In this document: piece by piece, positions 34,601 to 40,474 of the stretch
Layout: every line of letters begins with the position of its first letter
Numbering within the stretch: position 1 is the stretch's first letter
DNA from: Haliclystus octoradiatus
Taxonomy: Eukaryota; Cnidaria; Staurozoa; Stauromedusae; Haliclystidae
Length of the DNA stretch: 64,000 bases
NCBI GenBank assembly: GCA_916610825.1
Contig: OU744451.1
Span: 10,228,989-10,292,988 of the forward strand
Direction of reading: 5' to 3'
Position numbers and translations under genes: made by a program
The notes under the pieces: model-generated
What the model was told of the DNA's origin: nothing
The model's input: only the letters and a program-made list of their open reading frames with translations
Database searches by the model: none

Positions 34601-37151
34601 TAGGAAGAGTATCTGGCAGTATATTACACTGATGCTTCATCTGTAGGGAGACAAACCATTTGCCTAATAAATTAAAGTTTCCCTTGTTAAGACGCTATGT
34701 TGATGTTCCATAATTTGAAATGTCATATTGTAATTCTTATTCTATCGAAAGATCCAGCAGGCAAATTTCTTTGGTGACTCTTTTGTTATCAGTGGCAGTG
34801 ACTGTGGCCATGCTTTTATTTGGAATAAACAATCAGGAAAGCTAGTAGCTATGTTTCTGGCTGATCAACATGTTGTCAACTGCCTTCAACCTCATCCATG
34901 TACTCAAGGTTGGTAACTCGTAGGAATGCAACGCATAATATATGCTAAAATCTCAATTATTATTCAAAATGGAGGCTTATAGCTTATATTCCACCTACCA
35001 TTTTATAGTTTGATGATTCTCTGCTTTTTTCTTGCGACAGTGCATCAATTCTAATTTTGAAAAGTTGCTATACTTTTTTATATTTGACAGGCTTAATCCC
35101 AATCTATTTGGTTATTAATTGCATTGGCATTATTCTATGTAAATTGGTTACAATATTAATATAAGGCAAATGTAAGAAACTGATGGGTCTCTCAGAACTG
35201 TTATTAATGTTTTGAACCAAATAGCATAATTTGATTTTGATAAATATACGTCACATTAGTCTGTAATAATTTACTTTTCTTTAAGTATTGGCTACCAGTG
35301 GGATTGATAATGATATCAAGATATGGGCACCAACTTCAGCTGTACCAATGTCTCTTGACAACGCTAATGAAGTAAGCATATCCTGAAAACTACCACAGCC
35401 CCCTGCCCCCCACAGAAGCAAATGGACAATCGCTCATGACATCATTTTATTTTAGATTTTAATTTATCTAACAGATATGTATGCTCTTTAATGTTTACAA
35501 TCCATGAAAATAAAATACGGTCTTGTGATTGACAAAATAAGATCATTTGGATAATGGAAGAAGCTTATTACAATATCTACAATAGCTGGCAGGGTACCGT
35601 TGCCATTAGTTGAGAAAATGTAATATAAGTTCATGATAACAGCTCCTCGATATTTCAGATTGAACGCATTCCATTGATGAATGTTGGCATTTGATGCTTT
35701 GGTTAGTGGGACAGATGTACCATAGTTAAAAGTCTGTACTGGACTTACATGCAAACTTGTCACCGCCTCAATCATCATTCACACCGATACTCATCAGTGG
35801 AAATTACTGATTATAATATAAAATTAAGAGAACTTGTGTACATTGCAGATTAAGGAGTTGGTGGGAGGTTTGTTTTACGGCAACGGATACTGACTAATAG
35901 CTAAGCTCAGGCTAGCAAATGTAGCAACTAGCAAGTATCATAAAAGATCTCAAAAGCATGGCTAGCTAGCAAATTACAATCAAATTCATTTGATAATCCC
36001 TTACCTTCCATCTTAATTTTACTTTCAAAGGATGACTTTCTTTTAATTCATCTCATGAACACTCTCAACAACACGTATGTCCAGCCAATAAGAGCGGACC
36101 ACTGCATCGACTTCATGTGTTGTTTGCATGTGAGATGAATCCGCACGCATACAAGGTACCTTTTTATGAATGGCAACTTGAAAATACGGTCATTCAATGT
36201 TTATGAGCTGTGTTTCAGAGGATTGGTAATTTCTGAATATACACACAAAATAGATCAATTGGACGTCCATGTGACCATGTGTTGATCTGAACATGGATGA
36301 CCTAATCAACTACTTTAGCACTAATAGAGCATTTATCTGATTTATAGGAGCCTATTAGGAAAATAGCCCATGTTTTGGCTATACAGTATTTCAAAATAGT
36401 ATACCCTTTCATTTTATGTAGGTGATTCGTCGTAATGAGGCTATTCTATCAGAAAGCCAGAATTTTCTAACTGTTCCAGGATCCTTCATTTTTCGTATGC
36501 TGGTGACCTCTGTTGCAAACAGGCGAGGTGAGTTATCGAAATTGGTTGTTTCTCATGTTAAATGTTGCAGTTACTTTTACATCTATATAGAATTATTGCC
36601 TCAAGGTATGAGCAAAAACAATTATGATTCTGCTCTTAAAACTAATGGTTGCTAATCTAATCAATAACAGTGCATGTCTATTATTGTGGGGCATTTGAAT
36701 CCCTTATCATAGTAGCATCCAGGGGTGCAACCCAGAGAGGTGCGGAGGACGGGGGACACCTCTCTATAATCAAAAAGCAGACCTGGCACCACCTCCCCAT
36801 TTAATATTACTCGCATCACCAACCACCAGTCACACTCTATTGCAGGGTTAAGTCAATGGAATTCCTAATTATATTTTCCTTGATATCATATAGGAGAATA
36901 GGTGGGAAAATTGAAATCAGTTTCTCCCCCCTTGAAAGGATAGGCTTCTCCCCTTAACAACAGAGTACTTCACAAATAAGTAATGTATACAACAATAGAT
37001 TCAATACGAAAGGTTCCATACCATGTTTGAAATCATTAAACGCTATTGTTGTTTTCAACAATTATGCATATCTTTTTTTTATATAGCTGCACGCAGAGAA
37101 CAATCAATGCGCCAGCAAGAAACAGCAGCATCATCCAATGATCCTTCGTGA
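13519..37151 (+). CDS. DCAF6: DCAF6 / NRIP (IQWD1) orthologue, 12 exons, complete
   Basis: WD40 protein of the DDB1-CUL4-associated factor family; vertebrate DCAF6 (nuclear receptor interaction protein) is a substrate receptor of CUL4 ligases and binds calmodulin through an IQ motif. Exons: 13519-13612, 25747-25808, 26729-26821, 28746-28823, 29793-29897, 31339-31458, 32055-32284, 33093-33702, 34752-34908, 35286-35371, 36422-36527, 37087-37151. They join with matching phases into 601 residues. Landmarks: first WD units at about 45-285 (SGSDD, GHRAN, SCGEDG, AIGSSDGFIKIYDRR), the family signature KRLRLLGDWSDTG at about 314-326, an IQ-like motif TIQRFFRKHCK at about 422-432, and the final WD units with GHRNARTM, SGSDCGHAFIW and SGIDNDIKIW. 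The acidic linker between the WD halves is much shorter than in vertebrates (about 860 residues), which explains the size. Intron 1 is 12.1 kb and holds the transposon nest. Confidence 0.93.
13613..14882. other. Start of DCAF6 intron 1, no gene seen
   Basis: About 1.3 kb of intron before the first LTR element. It contains two copies of the TAGGCCTA palindrome (13624 and 14533) and a short TTTTATTTTGATTTTATTT run near 14200-14230. A 43-codon frame at 14081 is not conserved-looking and lacks splice context. Confidence 0.6.
14887..15030 (+). repeat. 5' LTR of element 1 (144 bp)
   Basis: Starts TGTTATAATATT and ends TATTATAACA, with 11-bp terminal inverted repeats. No difference from the copy at 19153-19296 was seen on direct reading. 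It is unusually short for a gypsy LTR. Confidence 0.95.
15031..15040 (+). other. Primer-binding site of element 1, tRNA-Leu type
   Basis: TGGTGTCAGA follows the 5' LTR without a gap. TGGTGTCAG is complementary to a tRNA 3' end CTGACACCA, which is the usual end of a leucine tRNA. Confidence 0.7.
15095..19113 (+). pseudogene. gag-pol of element 1, interrupted by a TGA and a frameshift
   Basis: Gag and pol share one frame from the ATG at 15095. Gag has two zinc knuckles (CKFCGYSHAMK near codon 209, then CRRCDEIGHFEKMC). The protease has DTGA near codon 305. Reverse transcriptase shows FGISPAPELYQ and the catalytic IVDD near codon 605; RNase H shows SVDASGTGLGAV and ends in TDHKPLEAIF. There an in-frame TGA (17564-17566) interrupts; the frame then continues to a second break near 17935-17943, where the reading frame shifts by one base. 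Integrase follows to 19113 with an HHCC finger (HAGHMG...CGIC) and the D, D, E residues (CDLFDFGG, YSDNGPQF, NGAAERAV). TGA could be a decayed CGA codon. Neither break has a recoding context I recognise, so I treat both as inactivating. Confidence 0.88.
19141..19152 (+). other. Polypurine tract of element 1
   Basis: TGACGAGGAGGA lies directly before the 3' LTR, the expected place and composition for the plus-strand primer. Confidence 0.7.
19153..19296 (+). repeat. 3' LTR of element 1 (144 bp)
   Basis: Same 144 bp as at 14887-15030. It is followed by the target duplication ACAC at 19297-19300, whose last base is also the first base of the duplication of element 2. Confidence 0.95.
19304..19508 (-). 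repeat. 3' LTR of element 2 (205 bp)
   Basis: On the minus strand it begins TGTTGTGCCTCATTTCG and ends GAAGCTCAACA. It differs from the partner LTR at two sites: CTTCACACC versus CTTCGCACC and CCTATATAT versus CCTACATAT (plus-strand text). Confidence 0.95.
19509..19523 (-). other. Polypurine tract of element 2
   Basis: Minus-strand AGAAGAAGGGGCAAG directly precedes the 3' LTR. Confidence 0.75.
19632..23510 (-). pseudogene. gag-pol of element 2, one in-frame TGA
   Basis: One reading frame from 23510 to 19632 carries gag with two zinc knuckles (CKYCGRQHIYGQC, CTNCDRKNHFAIVC), a protease whose active site reads DPGS near codon 300 instead of DTGS or DSGS, a reverse transcriptase with STLDLESGFNQIKL, FGVSSAPEIFQ and YIDD near codon 568, and RNase H starting SDASPYGLGAVLL. 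A TGA at 21219-21221 interrupts RNase H just after ERELLAIVFGAN; the same frame then runs open through integrase (HHCC finger HDSHLG...CDSC; ATDIFHVD, SDNGPQFT, NGMIERFH) to 19632. The frame opens at GTG (23510) and no in-frame ATG lies upstream before a stop, so the original start codon may be lost. Probably inactive because of the TGA, the protease change and the start. Confidence 0.87.
23559..23574 (-). other. Primer-binding site of element 2, tRNA-Ser type
   Basis: Minus-strand TGGCGCAGCTGATAGG lies one base inside the 5' LTR. It matches the Mag-type serine primer site TGGCGCAG exactly in its first eight bases and closely beyond. Confidence 0.65.
23576..23780 (-). repeat. 5' LTR of element 2 (205 bp)
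   Basis: Partner of 19304-19508, with TG...CA termini, followed on the plus strand by the target duplication CTAT (23781-23784) and then TTAGCC, the resumed intron sequence. Confidence 0.95.
23785..24002. other. Intron segment rich in GATCCGATCCGATCG-like words
   Basis: Contains ATCTGATCCGATCCGATCGA near 23841-23860 and a further TCGTCCGATCGGATTG near 23880. Similar words in the opposite sense (ATCGGATCGGATCGGATAGG) occur at about 24879-24898, beyond the LINE remnant, so the LINE piece may sit inside an older inverted-repeat element. No gene. Confidence 0.45.
24003..24740 (+). mobile_element. LINE remnant: endonuclease end and linker
   Basis: Two broken open segments encode non-LTR retrotransposon sequence. 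The first (24098-24364 and some codons upstream) contains ITIYRPPDTS and MGDFNLHVDD, the C-terminal motifs of an apurinic-like endonuclease. The second (24467-24739) resembles the basic linker between endonuclease and reverse transcriptase (RKLERKWRCTKSDIDKDNY, AKEQFYSSII). The reverse transcriptase itself is absent. Possibly the same family as the pieces at 9.8 and 60 kb, which cover the other end of such an element, but this cannot be shown from non-overlapping parts. Confidence 0.75.
24986..25349 (-). mobile_element. tRNA-derived SINE, copy 1
   Basis: On the minus strand the element opens GGATTAGCTCAGATGG (box A and D arm of a tRNA) followed about 50 bases on by GTGGTTCAAATCC (box B, T arm). 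An extra stem TCAGAT...ATCTGA sits between them, so it does not fold as a normal tRNA. The roughly 270-bp body that follows is shared with the plus-strand copy at 38275-38612, including AATGAGTACCATCT, GATGG-ATGGTC, AATTGATCTGCAG and GAGTGGTA-GGGT near the tail. RNA polymerase III promoter boxes plus a shared body define a SINE. Family name not known to me. Confidence 0.85.
25350..25746. other. End of DCAF6 intron 1
   Basis: AT-rich intron sequence. A 113-codon open frame at 25375-25716 has no recognisable motif and is probably chance. The acceptor of exon 2 reads TTATTTTATCAATGACAG. Confidence 0.6.
25747..25808 (+). CDS. DCAF6: DCAF6 exon 2 (residues 32-52)
   Basis: 62 nt between acceptor TGACAG and donor GTGAGT. 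It encodes RFSFPQRLQKQFSLDGHSGC, matching the DCAF6 segment just before the first WD repeat. The first two bases complete the codon begun in exon 1. Confidence 0.88.
25984..26085. repeat. GTTCATGAAC-rich repeat segment
   Basis: Three near-copies of the palindrome GTTCATGAAC within 100 bp (TGTTCATGAACG, AGTTCATGAACTG, CGTTCATGAATG). Probably a decayed member of the element family at 28936, 40768 and 52212. Confidence 0.5.
26207..26485 (+). repeat. Dispersed repeat R1, copy 1
   Basis: Starts GGTCCAATAAA and runs through GGGATTCC, CTTGTCAT, TTTTCTTC, TTTCTTCCCCTTCC, GCTAGCCTTCC-GGACTCTCA to AACCCTG. The same order of words appears at 62068-62355, and its right end also at about 44500-44575. No coding potential. 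Confidence 0.7.
26729..26821 (+). CDS. DCAF6: DCAF6 exon 3 (residues 53-83)
   Basis: 31 codons between TTGTTAG and GTATGT. Encodes the first WD unit with ISWNETGDLLLSGSDD, highly similar to the vertebrate exon. Confidence 0.95.
28036..28202. mobile_element. MITE, CAGT termini with TA target duplication
   Basis: Begins CAGTCAAACCTATCATAACGG and ends in the inverted CCGCTATATACAGGTTTTACTG. TA flanks both ends (28034-28035, 28203-28204). Internal GGTCACCTCTATA and GTCTATAGYGGTCA repeats are typical of this family. CAGT ends plus TA duplication point to a Tc1/mariner-pogo type MITE. Confidence 0.75.
28490..28667. mobile_element. Second, more decayed copy of the same MITE
   Basis: CAATCAAACCTGTTATACCGG at the left and TATATATAGGTTTCACCG at the right match the copy at 28036-28202, as does the middle CACTCTTGCAATGTCTA. 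Its termini have lost exact inverted identity and a clear TA duplication. Confidence 0.65.
28746..28823 (+). CDS. DCAF6: DCAF6 exon 4 (residues 84-109)
   Basis: 26 codons between TTTTTGCAG and GTTGGT. Encodes SGHRANILSAAFLPCTSDTK, the GH start of the second WD unit. Confidence 0.94.
28824..29792. other. DCAF6 intron 4
   Basis: Contains the TIR element at 28936-29069. The rest is unique AT-rich sequence; nothing else recognised. Confidence 0.6.
28936..29069. mobile_element. hAT-like MITE with 8-bp target duplication
   Basis: Inverted ends CTGAGAAAAACAGTTTTGGAG and, reversed, CTGGGAAAAACAGTTCAGGAG enclose a core with TTCATGAAC words. GACTATGG flanks both sides (28928-28935 and 29070-29077), the 8-bp duplication expected of hAT transposition. 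Relatives lie at 40768 and 52212. Confidence 0.75.
29793..29897 (+). CDS. DCAF6: DCAF6 exon 5 (residues 110-144)
   Basis: 35 codons between GTGTGTTTAG and GTTCAT. Encodes TVSCSSDGMVREND...NGFCCHIGTVYQ, equivalent to the SCSGDGVI...CHYGTTYE segment of vertebrate DCAF6. A longer open frame here (29779-29994) is in a different frame and is not used. Confidence 0.92.
30640..30683 (+). repeat. Direct repeat, left copy
   Basis: TGTCACATATAATAAATTGC then AAATATGTACGGTAAATA. The same sequence with few changes is at 31084-31126, on the other side of the LINE remnant. Confidence 0.7.
30735..30930 (+). mobile_element. Short LINE remnant (region after reverse transcriptase)
   Basis: Encodes YEDRLHNLNLQSLESRRKVVD followed by LCFLYKVLHGI, the conserved helix-rich segment near the C-terminus of CR1/RTE-like reverse transcriptases. 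Only about 60 codons remain before stops. Confidence 0.75.
31084..31126 (+). repeat. Direct repeat, right copy
   Basis: Partner of 30640-30683: TGTCACAAATAATAAATGGC then AAATATGTACGGTAAATA. Confidence 0.7.
31339..31458 (+). CDS. DCAF6: DCAF6 exon 6 (residues 145-184)
   Basis: 40 codons between ATTTTTAG and GTAAGA. Encodes NTFFSCGEDGIVRQYDLRQ, a WD unit, then a Cys-rich loop (SCSCPNGRC). Confidence 0.95.
31459..32054. other. DCAF6 intron 6
   Basis: 596 bp of AT-rich intron. A minus-strand 63-codon frame has no recognisable content. Confidence 0.6.
32055..32284 (+). CDS. DCAF6: DCAF6 exon 7 (residues 185-260, phase 2 end)
   Basis: 230 nt between TTGTAG and GTAAAC. Encodes QLAIGSSDGFIKIYDRRNL, the best-conserved WD unit, and CAFVPSKLANKEEARLTSL, matching the RFIPSHL...RVTSL segment of vertebrates. 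Confidence 0.96.
32285..33092. other. DCAF6 intron 7
   Basis: 808 bp of intron; nothing recognised. Confidence 0.6.
33093..33702 (+). CDS. DCAF6: DCAF6 exon 8 (residues 261-464), linker and IQ motif
   Basis: Largest exon, 610 nt between CTTCCAG and GTAAGG. Contains a WD strand (GNEILASYRADGVYLYS), the family signature KRLRLLGDWSDTG, an acidic low-complexity linker, the IQ-like TIQRFFRKHCK (possible calmodulin site) and the start of the sixth WD unit, FEGHRNARTM. Confidence 0.95.
33703..34751. other. DCAF6 intron 8
   Basis: 1049 bp of intron. One TAGGCCTA palindrome at 33726. No gene or repeat recognised. Confidence 0.6.
34752..34908 (+). CDS. DCAF6: DCAF6 exon 9 (residues 465-516, phase 1 end)
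   Basis: 157 nt between TATCGAAAG and GTTGGT. Encodes SGSDCGHAFIWNKQSGKLV and HVVNCLQPHP, nearly identical to vertebrates. Confidence 0.96.
34909..35285. other. DCAF6 intron 9
   Basis: 377 bp of intron; nothing recognised. Confidence 0.6.
35286..35371 (+). CDS. DCAF6: DCAF6 exon 10 (residues 517-545)
   Basis: 86 nt between CTTTAAG and GTAAGC. Encodes LATSGIDNDIKIWAPTS, the last WD unit. Confidence 0.96.
35372..36421. other. DCAF6 intron 10
   Basis: 1050 bp of intron; a 96-codon minus-strand frame (35488-35778) is without recognisable motifs and is rejected. Confidence 0.6.
36422..36527 (+). CDS. DCAF6: DCAF6 exon 11 (residues 546-580, phase 1 end)
   Basis: 106 nt between TTATGTAG and GTGAGT. 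Encodes VIRRNEAILSESQNFLTVPG and SFIFRMLVTS, matching the vertebrate VITRNE...TVPASFMLRML segment. Confidence 0.95.
36528..37086. other. DCAF6 intron 11
   Basis: 559 bp of intron; nothing recognised. Confidence 0.6.
37087..37151 (+). CDS. DCAF6: DCAF6 exon 12 (residues 581-601) and stop
   Basis: 65 nt after the acceptor TTTTATATAG, ending in TGA at 37149-37151. Encodes a short polar tail AARREQSMRQQETAASSNDPS. The nearest polyadenylation-like signals are ATTAAA variants near 37248-37272; no AATAAA is seen. Confidence 0.88.
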
Positions 37152-37779
37152 TCCCTCTGGTGAAATATGATGATGTGGAATATTATTTTATTATTTATTA
37201 TCTGTAAATATACTGCATTCTTTATTTTGTTAATTTACTAACCATACATTAAAATCGTTAAAATCATTAAAGGGAATTTGTACATACAATCATTTTAACA
37301 TTCATTAAATCTGTACTGAATAATGAATCTAGTTGATCTATATTCAATTCAAGCAATATTTATATTAAATTGGCTCTGTTTTTTATTCCTGTCATCATCT
37401 TTTTTTTTTGAATGACTGAATACCATCAAATGCATTTTTGTGGTCTCCCATCATAAACACAATAGTCATTGTTGAGCAATTTAGTAGTTTTCTGATTTTT
37501 AAGGCATAAATTACCATTGCATCAAATGATTGAAGAGTTGATTGTATTTACCGTAATGGACGGTTCATGAATGTCACAAGCAGTTTATGAATAATTTGTA
37601 AACATGGAGCTACTACTAGTTACGAATTCTTCATAACGATTTACTTGGAAATGATGTCAATTAGCAAATTTCACAGCGGCCTGTTTTGTTTGTCATTTAT
37701 AAATACTATCTTGTACAAAATTGTGTAACTATGTGTATATGAAAATCTTTCTGGTGACTCAATAGTGGAAAAGATGCTT

Positions 37780-37915
37780 GTCACGTATGAAAACGTTCAT
37801 GAACGATGACGATGACTAATTTATGAAATATTCGTATAATGCAATGTTCATTAAAATTTGTCAAAATTTGGTCAATTTCGCATTGATAATGAACCAGTTC
37901 ATGAACCTTCAATAA
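37780..37915. repeat. GTTCATGAAC-rich repeat segment
   Basis: AACGTTCATGAACGATGA near the left and CCAGTTCATGAACCTTC near the right, with TTATGAAATAT between. Probably another decayed member of the family at 28936, 40768 and 52212. Confidence 0.45.
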
Positions 37916-38274
37916 TAATCAGGAGATTTACTGCATGATAAGCCACACGAGAGTCTGCTTGAGCACTACATGCGTGTGTATGTTATTAAAAAATGAAATA
38001 TCTAAGGCGAAGGGATGTGGATATTTGTATTTTACTGCTACCTCTATAGAAAGCATGATAATAGAGCCCCTATAAAAAACAATTATTCCAGTCATGTATA
38101 ATTTTTCAACTGTCAATATTTCAAAGTTGCGTTCATGAACTGAATTATCTAAAAGTAGCCAAAATTCATAGTGGTGAATATGTACCAATAGAGAGGTGAT
38201 GATGACTATTATCCAAAACTGATATATTAGTAAGCAAACCATAAATTTGTTTTTCATTAAAGAGCATTTCATGA

Positions 38275-38612
38275 TGACTACACAGCTTAGATTGCAGAGC
38301 AACCGGTCTCCGACTGAGGTTCAATCTAAGGTTAACTCATTTAACTTGACTATATCTAAAACATCCAATGAGTACCATCTTCTGATGACGGATGGAATGG
38401 TCTATAGGGAATTTCATTGTGAGTATCTGTGGTGCATCGCTGTGCTTTGACAATGAATCAATGAAGGCCTACTGCCACGAAATCTGTTGAACTTGATCTG
38501 CAGTTCACTATGCAGATCAATAATGAGCACTTACAATCATTGCTCTTAGCGAAAGCAGGCACTCATCTAGTAATGGAAGAGTGGTACGGGTACATCCAGT
38601 AGGGCAATGTCA
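38275..38612 (+). mobile_element. tRNA-derived SINE, copy 2
   Basis: Plus-strand partner of the copy at 24986-25349. Head: CAGCTTAGATTGCAGAGCAA (box A) and GAGGTTCAATC (box B); here the head lacks the extra stem and is nearer to a tRNA in length. The body shares CAATGAGTACCATCT, GATGGAATGGTC, GGTGCATCG, GATCTGCAG, AATCATTGCTCTTAGCGAAA and GAGTGGTACGGGTAC with copy 1. It lies between DCAF6 and DOP1, perhaps within a 3' UTR. Confidence 0.85.
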
Positions 38613-39601
38613 TCTCAATTACTTACTTTTTGTATATGTTTAGACCACTGGTGCAGTCAAAATAGAGAAAAAATGTTAAAAATAATAGCAAGATTAGATT
38701 TATCGCTTGTTTCAAAGTTAATAAAGAGGAAAAAACAGTTGTTCTAAGAAAATATCTTTCTTGTCTCTGCATGTTTTTTATGGAGGTTGAAGAAATTCTA
38801 GACATATGAAAACTAAGAATTATAGTTATTGTAGAAATATTTGTATATAATTCACATATGTATATACATGTATTCAAGTTTTTATCAATTTACGATAAGC
38901 AATATTACTTCGCTTGCCTATAGATAAAAATCTTCTTGAATCTTACTATTAATAATAATGATACTAAAATTTCCTATAAATAATTCATATTAAATAATAT
39001 AGATATATAATAATTATACTATATCAAATACTGTATTGCGTTCTTAATATATAACTCAAAACATCAGGCTGTCCATGTTTGTGGAACCATAGTATATTCT
39101 TGTGATTTGGATAGTTTCCGATAGATCATCAATTAGGAACAATTGAATGTTGATACAAAGTGTTAGATGTTAGTAGTCTTGCAAGAAAATGTTACATGCA
39201 ACTACTTGAGTGATGTGAGATTTCTTCTCAATGGTGATATCCGTCTAAGTGTATTACTATTTAAATATATCTTATTATCTACAACAAATATGAACTGAAG
39301 TGAAATAGATGATATCCTCTTCTCGGTTGTATGAAGTAGGATATATTGAACATTCCTAGTGATTGATAAATTAATTTTCGATTGACATGTAGCCCATATA
39401 AGCGAATGAGTTTGTTTTGTTTAATAGAAATTAAATGAATAATGATATCAAAAGAGATTTCACAACAGTCCCATAATTCTCTATAATATTCCATGCTTGT
39501 TGGCTGATCATAAGCAGAAGCTATCCACGTCGACATTATAGGATGATACGGAGTCAGAAAAGCTACATCATTTATCCAATATCGGAGTAATGCAGATGAA
39601 A

Positions 39602-40474
39602 CTATTGCGGTGCATCAATAAACTCTTTGGCAATTTGCTGTTCAGCTTGATCAGGATTGAACCCTTTTATTACAAGGATATCAGATAGTTGAGCTGATCC
39701 TACTCCAGTTTTACCTAATAAGTAAGGGTACAAATCCATGACATTAGTGATTTTGTTAGGCAGGGTTTTCGTTTTTGGTTCCCTTTTCTCTACAGGTAGT
39801 AGATCATGAATCAATTGCGTGATGCGACAAAGGTATGGCATAAAGCTAGTACGCATGACATCTTTATGATGCTGTAGATCAGCAGTGGTATTATGTAGAC
39901 CAACGTTGGATTTACCCCATCTAGAATTCTTATTTACAGTTTTGTTTCTGTTATTCCCCGACTTTGAAGTAGTTGGTTTGCTTGCATTACCATTCACTTG
40001 TGTCATACTTTTAGTTGTACCACGGTTCAATTTTGATCTGCGCTCGCCATCAGCTAAATCATATTCTGTTTCTTTCGCTTTGACATCATTACCAGCTATC
40101 TGAACACCATTTGCCATAACCAAATCTACACCAGTCAAATCGAAGAATGACCAGCGATAAATTTGAAACTGTGGCATTAATTCACTAGGTAAAGAGATAG
40201 CTAGATCAAGTAGCTTCAATGCAGATACATATAACTTTAACCATTTTGATCTCCTGTATTGGTACGCACTAACACCAACATATGACTCCAGATTAGCTAA
40301 CGGTAATGGCTTTTTGTCTCCGCAACCATTGACTTTCAGATCTTGCTCTAAATGAAGTAATACATGCACCAACTCTGTAACAATGGATGGCCATAGAGAT
40401 ATTAGATGATTAGGTGTCATACGAAACATCAACACACGGAAGCATAAGAAGACTTGTTCATGGAGACAAGGAGC
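39602..40474 (-). CDS. DOP1: DOP1 last exon and stop
   Basis: 873 nt from acceptor TTTTGATCAG to TAG at 39602-39604. Encodes FRMTPNHLISLWPSIVTELV, QRSKWLKLY-like RRSKWLKLYVSALKLLDLAI and LPSELMPQFQIYRWSFF, then a basic low-complexity stretch and a lineage-specific C-terminus. No clear AATAAA was found downstream. Confidence 0.95.
   Translation of the reverse strand, partial: APCLHEQVFLCFRVLMFRMTPNHLISLWPSIVTELVHVLLHLEQDLKVNGCGDKKPLPLANLESYVGVSAYQYRRSKWLKLYVSALKLLDLAISLPSELMPQFQIYRWSFFDLTGVDLVMANGVQIAGNDVKAKETEYDLADGERRSKLNRGTTKSMTQVNGNASKPTTSKSGNNRNKTVNKNSRWGKSNVGLHNTTADLQHHKDVMRTSFMPYLCRITQLIHDLLPVEKREPKTKTLPNKITNVMDLYPYLLGKTGVGSAQLSDILVIKGFNPDQAEQQIAKEFIDAPQ

Larger units (their letters stand above)
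37152..39601. other. Intergenic region between converging DCAF6 and DOP1
   Basis: 2.45 kb between two stop codons, so both 3' UTRs lie here. It contains a GTTCATGAAC-rich stretch (37780-37915) and a full SINE copy (38275-38612). The small open frames inside are not convincing genes. Confidence 0.65.

Noticed and set aside
38382..38400. Another CTGATGA hammerhead core
   Set aside because: This word lies in the SINE body and has no GAAA, stem II or UA in the required places.
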